Shown here: one piece after another, positions 55,755-62,213 of the stretch | Position numbering within the stretch: the stretch's first letter is position 1 | How the letters are laid out: each line of letters begins with the position of its first letter | NCBI RefSeq assembly: GCF_012927165.1 | Contig: NZ_JABBGA010000012.1 | Span: forward strand, 1-64,000 | DNA length: 64,000 bases | DNA from: Zoogloea dura | GTDB lineage: Bacteria > Pseudomonadota > Gammaproteobacteria > Burkholderiales > Rhodocyclaceae | Direction of reading: 5' to 3' | Position numbers and translations under genes: made by a program | The notes under the pieces: model-generated | What the model was told of the DNA's origin: nothing | The model's input: only the letters and a program-made list of their open reading frames with translations | Database searches by the model: none

Positions 55755-57308
55755 TCAGACGTTCTTGGTGGCCATGCCGCGCCATTCGTCGAAGTTCTTC
55801 TGGTCTTCCGAGCCTTCGAAGTCGAGGTTGTCGCGACCAAAGTTGAGGTGGTAGTAATCCAGCACCGCGGCCAGGGGGTCGAAGCCCTCGGCTGTCGGAT
55901 CGACTCCCTCGTTGAAGCAGTTGCCCTGGTAGATCTGGTGCACCGGCAGCCAGGCCTGGATGTACTTCTCCGGCTCGTGCTCGAAGATCTCCTTACAGCC
56001 GTCGGAGCAGAAGTGGTACTTGTTGTCCTTGTAGTCGACCTCGCGGTAGCAGATCTGGGTGGGGTCGCCTGGCTCGGTGAAGATCATCGGGATCTGGCAG
56101 GTCTGGCAAAGCATGGGCAACGTCTTGTTGTAGAAGCGATTGCCCTTCTTGGCCTCTTCACGCCAGTGCTCAAGGCGCGGCCGGTAGTACTTGTCGAAGC
56201 TGTTGGGGTACTTCTGGGACAGCCAGTCCAGTTCGTCGTCGGTGGGAATCCAGGTGTGGAAGTTGCACGCCGCGGCGTAGTTGTAGAAGGTCGCCCAGGC
56301 CTGGTGGGAGATGTGGTCCTTGTCCTGCTCGATCTGGTCCAGCCACTTGGGCGGGCGGATGCCGTAGCGGGCCAGGTCCTTGAACAGGGCGCCACCGTTC
56401 TCCTCGAAGTAAACCTCCCAGGCCTCCTTCCAGCTCATGATCCGCTTGGGCAGCATGTAGTCCATCATCATGCCAACCAGGGTCAGCACGCGGTAGCCGC
56501 GCCAGGTCCACTTGTCGATCCATTGCTGGACGATGGGCAGGTTGTCAGGGTCCTGCTCGAGGATGAACTTGATGACCTCGAGGCCCAGGGTCATGTGCCG
56601 GGCTTCATCGGACTGGGCCGAGAAGCCGAAGGTCATGGTGCCCATGTCGCCGTTGTAGGCCGCGCCGGACACAAAGGGCACGAACAGCAGGTTGGTCAGC
56701 ACGTATTCGAAGCTGAAACCGATCGCCACCATGAACTCGAAGGGGCCGGCGGTCACCGCGTCGTCGAAGAAGGAGCGCGGCACCGACAGGTACCACACGC
56801 GCTCGAGCATGTGGCGATACTCGTGGAAGCCGTTGTAGTACTTGTTGTAGTTGGAGATGGAGTGGATCTGGGTCTGGGCGTGACGGATCTCGTCCAGCGA
56901 CTGCATCAGGCAGGCGACCCGCGGGCCGACACCGGGAAACTGGCGGCCGGTCATCGCAAAGCCGCGGTGGGCCATGTATTCCAGCGGGCTGATGCCGTTG
57001 AGGAAGAGCTTCACCGCATTGATGTAGCGGGCGTCCGTCACCGACAGGTGGCCATTGTTCTGGGCGTAGGCGTCGATGATCGCGTACAGCTTGCGCTCCT
57101 TCTCGGCCTGGTATTTCCAGTAGGCGTCCATGGTCAGGCGGAAGGGATCTTCCCACTTTTCCCAGTCATGGATCTTGATGCCTTCATACTTGACGAAGGG
57201 GAATACGTCGTCCATCGACTGGTAGGTGGTTTCCCAGCCCAGGCCGCGGGTCATGTGCTGGTACTTTTCCTTGAGGCCCAGCTTCTTCTTGCTGACTTTC
57301 ATGTCCAT
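55755..57308 (-). CDS. dmpN: Phenol hydroxylase large subunit P3 (di-iron)
   Basis: A 517-residue catalytic alpha subunit that hydroxylates phenol to catechol at a carboxylate-bridged di-iron centre. The ligands are in place: Glu110 (LEYMAH), Glu140 and His143 (DEIRH), Glu201 (FEYVLTN), Glu235 and His238 (DEARH). A YHS-like region with CQTCQIPMIF and FCSDGCKEIFE near the C-terminus could bind zinc. A GGAG site supports the ATG at 57308. Confidence 0.96.
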   Translation of the reverse strand: MDMKVSKKKLGLKEKYQHMTRGLGWETTYQSMDDVFPFVKYEGIKIHDWEKWEDPFRLTMDAYWKYQAEKERKLYAIIDAYAQNNGHLSVTDARYINAVKLFLNGISPLEYMAHRGFAMTGRQFPGVGPRVACLMQSLDEIRHAQTQIHSISNYNKYYNGFHEYRHMLERVWYLSVPRSFFDDAVTAGPFEFMVAIGFSFEYVLTNLLFVPFVSGAAYNGDMGTMTFGFSAQSDEARHMTLGLEVIKFILEQDPDNLPIVQQWIDKWTWRGYRVLTLVGMMMDYMLPKRIMSWKEAWEVYFEENGGALFKDLARYGIRPPKWLDQIEQDKDHISHQAWATFYNYAAACNFHTWIPTDDELDWLSQKYPNSFDKYYRPRLEHWREEAKKGNRFYNKTLPMLCQTCQIPMIFTEPGDPTQICYREVDYKDNKYHFCSDGCKEIFEHEPEKYIQAWLPVHQIYQGNCFNEGVDPTAEGFDPLAAVLDYYHLNFGRDNLDFEGSEDQKNFDEWRGMATKNV

Positions 57309-57329
57309 CTGCGTATCTCCTCAAATGGT

Positions 57330-57599
57330 TCAGTTGTTCCAGCTCAGGGTCAGCTCGTCGTCGCTCTCGTCGACGTGGCCCGTGAGGGAAATCAGGTTGA
57401 TGTGCAATTCCTGCAGGTCGAAATCGCGGCCGATGAGCTCTTCAATGGTCGAACGGCGGACGGTCAGCGAGCCTTCGGCATCGATCTTCACCATCGCCGG
57501 CTGCTCGTTGCAGATGGCGTGGGGGTTGTCGGCGAGGATGGCCTGGATGATCGAGCGGGTGTCGTCGTTGGTCTGCAGGGCGATGAATACCTTGGACAT
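57330..57599 (-). CDS. dmpM: Phenol hydroxylase regulatory protein P2
   Basis: An 89-residue cofactor-free coupling protein (MSKVFIALQTNDDTRSIIQAIL) that binds the hydroxylase and tunes oxygen activation; it matches DmpM (90 residues) and the MmoB family. It lies 11 bp after dmpL and 21 bp before dmpN. Confidence 0.94.
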   Translation of the reverse strand: MSKVFIALQTNDDTRSIIQAILADNPHAICNEQPAMVKIDAEGSLTVRRSTIEELIGRDFDLQELHINLISLTGHVDESDDELTLSWNN

Positions 57600-57610
57600 G
57601 AGGCTTCCTC

Positions 57611-58609
57611 TCAGAGGCTGACGCCGGCCTTGGCCAGGCGTGCGTTGAACTGACCAACCAGCTCGCTGGTGAGGGCGTCGGCCTGGGCGCCGAGGGCGAT
57701 CTGGGCGACGGGCATCAGGGCGGCGGCGGCGCGGTCGCGCCAGTGGGTGATCCACTTCTCCAACTGAGCCTTGTTCTCGGGGGATTCGGCCGCAGCGGTC
57801 TTGACCGTGGCATCCACCCACTTCCTGGTCTCGGCATACCAGTCGGTCATGAACTGGGTCAGCATGGCGATGGGGGTGCCACCCTGGGACGCGAGCACGT
57901 TGTCGATGATGGTTTCGTACACCAGCGGATAGAGCAGGCCGTCGAGCGCCACCATCTGGGCCACGTAGACTTCCAGCGGATCCTTCAGCACGAAGCAGTC
58001 TTCCACGTAGCGGCGCAGGCCCTGCCAGGCGCTGTCTTCCATCCAGTGCTTCTTGGCCTCGTCGAGCACCTCCACGTCGTCGCCGAGCAGCAGGCCGACG
58101 CGGGTGATGTACTGGGCGATGCCCAGCTGGTCCATCGAGTGGTACAAGCAGGGCTGGGTCAGCGCCGTGCCGTAGCCATAGGCGGTGATGAAGGCGCCGT
58201 TCATGTTGCCGCCCCAGGCCGCGTGGCGCAGGGGCAGCAGCAGCTTCAGCACGGTGTCCCTCAGCTCAGCCGGCAGGGTGTCGGCCAGGCCGCGGCCTTC
58301 AACGAAATCGAAGTTGGACTCGGCGGTCTCCTGCTGCTTGGCGCGGGCCAGGGTGTAGGCGCCGTAATAGAACTGGCGCGGATCCTTGAAGGCGTACCAG
58401 TCGGCCATCTTGATGGCGCTGCGGGAGGCATCAAAGATCTCGTGTTCCGGGGCCCAGGTGGGGCGGTAGTGGAAGTTGTGAGTGGCCTGGACATCCAGGG
58501 TGCCTTCCTGGTAGCGGGAGGCCGCCTTGTCCGGACCGATGCGTCGGGCAATGTGGTCAAAGGTTTGCCGCTGCGGCTTGATGGATACCGTGCGCAGATC
58601 GATGTGCAT
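57611..58609 (-). CDS. dmpL: Phenol hydroxylase subunit P1 (beta)
   Basis: A 332-residue helical beta subunit of the hydroxylase with the same fold as the alpha subunit but without iron ligands. Family segments include HNFHYRPTWAPEHEIFDASRSAIKMADWYAFKDPRQFYYGAYT. It forms the dimer core with DmpN. Confidence 0.95.
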   Translation of the reverse strand: MHIDLRTVSIKPQRQTFDHIARRIGPDKAASRYQEGTLDVQATHNFHYRPTWAPEHEIFDASRSAIKMADWYAFKDPRQFYYGAYTLARAKQQETAESNFDFVEGRGLADTLPAELRDTVLKLLLPLRHAAWGGNMNGAFITAYGYGTALTQPCLYHSMDQLGIAQYITRVGLLLGDDVEVLDEAKKHWMEDSAWQGLRRYVEDCFVLKDPLEVYVAQMVALDGLLYPLVYETIIDNVLASQGGTPIAMLTQFMTDWYAETRKWVDATVKTAAAESPENKAQLEKWITHWRDRAAAALMPVAQIALGAQADALTSELVGQFNARLAKAGVSL

Positions 58610-58655
58610 TGTGTCTCCTCCTTCTTATTGAAATGCCGGGCCTGGCCCGGGGTGC

Positions 58656-58922
58656 TTATCTGAAGCGTTGGTGGGTGGCCTCGTGGAGGCTCCAGTTGAA
58701 ATCACCGTCTTCGGCCGACTCGGGACGGGAGCCTTCCAGCAGGATCACCCGGTTGGTCCGGCAGAACTCCTCGTAGGCCGCTTCCGGCAGCAGCATCTCG
58801 ACGAAGAGGGCCGGGTCCGAAATGGAAAACTCGAACTCCACCAAGCCATCGGGTCGCCGCTCCACCAGCCGCACATACTTGCGGTTTACATCTACCGGCG
58901 GCGGACTTGTCGGATCGATCAT
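58656..58922 (-). CDS. dmpK: Phenol hydroxylase assembly protein P0
   Basis: An 88-residue protein matching DmpK, which helps load iron into the oxygenase and is not a part of the final enzyme (KYVRLVERRPDGLVEFEFSISDPALFVEMLLPEAAYEEFCRTNRV). I chose the ATG at 58922 because GAGGA lies just upstream and because the likely transcription start (near 58949) would leave almost no leader for the ATG at 58943. First gene of the hydroxylase operon. Confidence 0.88.
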   Translation of the reverse strand: MIDPTSPPPVDVNRKYVRLVERRPDGLVEFEFSISDPALFVEMLLPEAAYEEFCRTNRVILLEGSRPESAEDGDFNWSLHEATHQRFR

Positions 58923-58959
58923 CTTTTCCTCAATCGGGAACATCACGGAGAGACTCTCT

Positions 58960-58975
58960 TACAAGGCCTGTGCCC
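58960..58975 (-). promoter_or_regulatory. Sigma54-like promoter of the phenol hydroxylase operon
   Basis: Minus strand GGGCAC-AGGCC-TTGTA resembles the -24/-12 consensus TGGCAC-N5-TTGCA, with correct GG-N10-G spacing but T instead of C in the -12 GC. Phenol hydroxylase operons in Pseudomonas, Acinetobacter and Comamonas use sigma54 with DmpR/MopR-type activators. The predicted start is near 58949. Confidence 0.55.
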
Positions 58976-59015
58976 GAAAAAACAAACCCCTGATTCCTAT
59001 AGGATATTTCCGCTC

Positions 59016-59027
59016 AATCTCGAGATT
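59016..59027. promoter_or_regulatory. Candidate GntR operator AATCTCGAGATT (copy 2)
   Basis: A perfect 12-bp palindrome about 45 bp upstream of the -24 element and between it and the upstream activator sites. It shares TCTCGAGATT with the gntR/lower-pathway intergenic region at 52291-52300. Binding here would block activator looping. Confidence 0.5.
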
Positions 59028-59051
59028 CAGGAAAACAGCGGAATTTATGAG

Positions 59052-59067
59052 TAGATCAATTGATCAA
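59052..59067 (-). promoter_or_regulatory. DmpR/XylR-type upstream activating site, strong copy
   Basis: Minus strand TTGATCAATTGATCTA matches 14 of 16 positions of the XylR/DmpR inverted-repeat site TTGATCAATTGATCAA. It lies about 80-95 bp upstream of the -24 element, a usual distance for sigma54 activators. Confidence 0.6.
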
Positions 59068-59082
59068 ATGCTGCGGTGCATC

Positions 59083-59098
59083 TTGATGATCTGGTGAA
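59083..59098 (-). promoter_or_regulatory. DmpR/XylR-type upstream activating site, weak copy
   Basis: Minus strand TTCACCAGATCATCAA matches about 11 of 16 positions of the same consensus. Its centre is 31 bp, about three helical turns, from the strong copy, so both would face the same side of the DNA as paired sites do in the known systems. Confidence 0.4.
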
Positions 59099-59226
59099 AC
59101 CCTCCTGCCGGCGCCCTCCCCGCCCCGCTTCCTGATCAGGCGCACCAAGCCGCCCGGCGCAGCGCGAGAGCCGCCAGACTGCCGCTCCGGTAGTACACTT
59201 GCATGTCCGCCGTCCATCCGCCGCCC

Positions 59227-60693
59227 ATGAACGAAGCCTCCGCCCGCCAGGTTCTACTTGTCCGCAGCCTCGAAAGTGCCGATGGCGCATCCCCCCACTG
59301 GAATGCAGCCGACGCCGACTGGGCGAGCCGCGCCGCCACCGAGGTGGTCGGAGAGGATGCCTCCGCCGACCGCTTCCTGGCCCGCCGCGCCCAGCTTGCG
59401 CTGGAGCGCCTGGGCGACCGGGACCGCCAGTTCCACAAGCTGACCGGCACAGGACGCTGGCGCTCCTGGACGGGCGCCGTGCTGGTGGCCGCCGGCTTCG
59501 CCCTCGGCATCCTGATGGATGCGGCGGGACCGACCCGCTATGTGAATATCCTGGCTTTCCCGCTCCTCGGCCTGATCGCCTGGAACCTGCTCACCTACGC
59601 CCTGCTGCTGACTCATGCCCTGGCCGCGCCCTTCCGGAGCGCCCAGCGCCGACCCGGAGTCCTCGGCCGGGCGGTGGCGCGCCTCGGAGGCGCCCTCACC
59701 GAGTCACCGCTGGCTGACCAGGCCTCCGCGGCCCTGCGCTTCCGCGGCGAATGGGCCCGGGCATCCCTGCCCCTCACCGCCTGGCGGGTCGCGCGGGTCC
59801 TGCATCTGGCCGCCGCGGCCTTCGCCCTCGGCGCCATCGCCGCCCTCTACGTACGCGGTCTGGTGCTCCAGTTCCAGGCCGGCTGGGAGAGCACCTTCCT
59901 GTCCGCCGGGCAGGTACATCAAGCCCTGAGCCTGCTGCTCGGCCCGGCTTCGGCCCTGACCGGGATCGCTATCCCCGATGCCCTCCAGCTCGAAGGGCTG
60001 CGGCTACCCGAGCACAGCGGCGCAAGCGCCGCGCCCTGGATCCATCTCTACGCCGCCAGCCTCGTGATCCTTGTCGTGCTGCCCCGCCTGGTGCTCGCGC
60101 TGATCAGCAGCCTGGCGGCCCGACGCCTGGAAAACCACTTTCCCCTGCCCGTCGGCGACGCCTACTTCCAGCGTCTACAGCGGGCCTTCAGCGGCCAGGC
60201 GGCGAGGCTGCACGTGGTGCCCTACAGCTACACCCTGTCGCCGCAGGCCACCCTCCTGCTGCAGGACGCCCTCGGCCGTGCCTTCGGCCCCCGCGCCCAA
60301 TTGAGCATTGCGCCGCAGGTGGGCTACGGCGGCGAGGATGCGCTTCCCTCCAGCATCCTTCCTGACGGGTCGCCGACCCTGGTCCTCGCCCTGTTCGCCC
60401 TCAGTGCGACCCCCGAGGATGAAAACCACGGACGCTTTGCCGAGGCCCTGGCCAAGGCCTTGCCGGCCGGCACGCCTGTCGCGGCCCTGGTGGACGAAGC
60501 GGCCTTCCAGTCCCGCTTCGGCAAGCAGCCGGAACGGCTGGACGAACGCCGCAGAGCCTGGAGCCGGCTGCTCGAAGGCCGTCGGATCGACGTGCTCTTT
60601 GCCGATATCGAGCATGGCGGCGCCCCATCCACTCTGGCCGAGGGCCTGAGCGCCCTGCTCGACCGGCACGCCCGCCACGGAGGTGGCCAGTGA
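59227..60693 (+). CDS. DUF2868 membrane protein
   Basis: A 488-residue protein of the DUF2868 family with an N-terminal soluble part (ASARQVLLVRSLES, RRAQLALERLGDRD), about four to five membrane helices (for example GAVLVAAGFALGILMDAAG, LLGLIAWNLLTYALLLTHAL and a pair near 290), and a C-terminal cytoplasmic domain. DUF2868 genes are regularly followed by a DUF3482 GTPase gene, as here, with a four-base stop/start overlap, so the two products probably act together at the inner membrane. An ATG at 59203 is an alternative start. Function unknown. Confidence 0.8.
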   Translation: MNEASARQVLLVRSLESADGASPHWNAADADWASRAATEVVGEDASADRFLARRAQLALERLGDRDRQFHKLTGTGRWRSWTGAVLVAAGFALGILMDAAGPTRYVNILAFPLLGLIAWNLLTYALLLTHALAAPFRSAQRRPGVLGRAVARLGGALTESPLADQASAALRFRGEWARASLPLTAWRVARVLHLAAAAFALGAIAALYVRGLVLQFQAGWESTFLSAGQVHQALSLLLGPASALTGIAIPDALQLEGLRLPEHSGASAAPWIHLYAASLVILVVLPRLVLALISSLAARRLENHFPLPVGDAYFQRLQRAFSGQAARLHVVPYSYTLSPQATLLLQDALGRAFGPRAQLSIAPQVGYGGEDALPSSILPDGSPTLVLALFALSATPEDENHGRFAEALAKALPAGTPVAALVDEAAFQSRFGKQPERLDERRRAWSRLLEGRRIDVLFADIEHGGAPSTLAEGLSALLDRHARHGGGQ

Positions 60694-62147
60694 CGACCAT
60701 CAATCTCAGCCTGGTGTCGCATACCAACACCGGCAAGACCACCCTCGCCCGCAGCCTGATCGGCCGCGATGTGGGGGAAATCCGCGACGAAGCCCATGTC
60801 ACCGCCCTGGCCGAGCGCTACCGGATGATCGAAACTGCCGAGGGCGATGCCCTCGATCTGTGGGACACCCCCGGCTTTGGCGACAGCGCGCGGCTGGTCC
60901 AGCGCCTGCGCCAGCAAGGCAACCCCGTTGGCTGGTTCCTCACCGAGGTCTGGGACCGCTGGCGCGATCGTCCTTTCTGGTCCAGCCAGCAGGCTCTGCG
61001 CAATGTCCGAGAAGAGGCGGACGTGGTGCTGTACTTGGTCAATGCCAGCGAGCGTCCCGGCGACGCCGGCTATGTCGCACCCGAAATGGAGATCCTCGCC
61101 TGGCTGGGCAAGCCGGTGCTGGTGCTGCTCAATCAGCTGGGGGAACCACGGCCGGGCGAACAGGACAGGGCCGACGAGGACGCCTGGCGCCAGCACCTGG
61201 CAGGCCACCCCTTCGTGCAACGGGTGCTCCCGCTGGATGCCTTCGCCCGCTGCTGGGTACAGGAATTCACCTTGCTCGACGCGGTCGGCAGCGCCTTGCC
61301 TGACAGCAGGCGCGCCAGTTTCAACAGCCTTGAAGAAGCCTGGCGACAACGCCGCCTGCAGCAGTTCCGGGCCTCCATGGAGATCCTGGGCGAATTCCTC
61401 ACCACCTGCAGTCGCGATCATGAACGCCTGTCCGACGAGGGGCTGGGCGGCTCACTGCGTCGCCTGGGCCAGATCGTCGGACTGGACGGCACTTCCGATG
61501 TTCGCGAGCAGGCCATGGCCCGCCTGGCCGAAAGACTGGAGCGGGAGGTAAGGCGGACCACCGATCAGCTCATCGAGCTCCACGGTCTGGCTGGCCGGGC
61601 TGCCGAGGAGGTCCTTGCCCGGGTCAGCAGCGACTTTGCCGCCAGGGAGAAGCTCGGCGAAGGTCGTGCCGCCGCGCTGGGCGGGATCTTGTCCGGCGCG
61701 CTGTCAGGCCTGGCAGCAGATCTTGCCGCGGGTGGCCTGACCCTAGGTGGCGGCGCCCTGGTGGGTGCCGTACTGGGGGCCATCGGCAGCGCGGGCGCCG
61801 CCAAGGCAGTCAACTTGGTGCGAGGCACAGACAGCAGCGAAGTGCGCTGGAGCTCAGACAGCCTGCAGCGCCTGAGCGTCACCGCCCTGCTCCGCTACCT
61901 GGCGGTGGCCCACTATGGCCGCGGCCGCGGAGAATGGCGCCAGGGTGAATACCCCGGCCACTGGAGACCGCTGATCGAAGAGGAGCTCCAGTTGCGACAG
62001 GAAGCACTCGGCGCGGCCTGGAGCCAGCGCGGTGCAAATGCAGACGAGAGTGGGGGACGAATCCCTGACGCCCTGGCGGAAATCCTGGCAGACACGACCC
62101 GTGCACTGCTGTCCCGCCTCTATCCCGGAATACGCCTTCCCATGTGA
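60690..62147 (+). CDS. DUF3482 GTPase (YfjP/Era-like)
   Basis: A 485-residue GTP-binding protein with G1 SHTNTGKTTLARSL, a plausible switch motif DTPGFGDS (G3) and LNQLGEP in the N/TKxD position, the last being non-canonical. A glycine/alanine-rich hydrophobic stretch (ALGGILSGALSGLAADLAAGG and onward, about 325-375) could insert in the membrane. It starts at a GTG that overlaps the DUF2868 stop codon. Coupled expression suggests a membrane-GTPase pair; its cellular role is not known. Confidence 0.85.
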   Translation: MTTINLSLVSHTNTGKTTLARSLIGRDVGEIRDEAHVTALAERYRMIETAEGDALDLWDTPGFGDSARLVQRLRQQGNPVGWFLTEVWDRWRDRPFWSSQQALRNVREEADVVLYLVNASERPGDAGYVAPEMEILAWLGKPVLVLLNQLGEPRPGEQDRADEDAWRQHLAGHPFVQRVLPLDAFARCWVQEFTLLDAVGSALPDSRRASFNSLEEAWRQRRLQQFRASMEILGEFLTTCSRDHERLSDEGLGGSLRRLGQIVGLDGTSDVREQAMARLAERLEREVRRTTDQLIELHGLAGRAAEEVLARVSSDFAAREKLGEGRAAALGGILSGALSGLAADLAAGGLTLGGGALVGAVLGAIGSAGAAKAVNLVRGTDSSEVRWSSDSLQRLSVTALLRYLAVAHYGRGRGEWRQGEYPGHWRPLIEEELQLRQEALGAAWSQRGANADESGGRIPDALAEILADTTRALLSRLYPGIRLPM

Positions 62148-62213
62148 TGCCTCCAAACCTGGTGACGGCGTGCCCGAAAGAAGCAGTCGGCAGGCTTGCG
62201 GCAGGCGCCCCGC

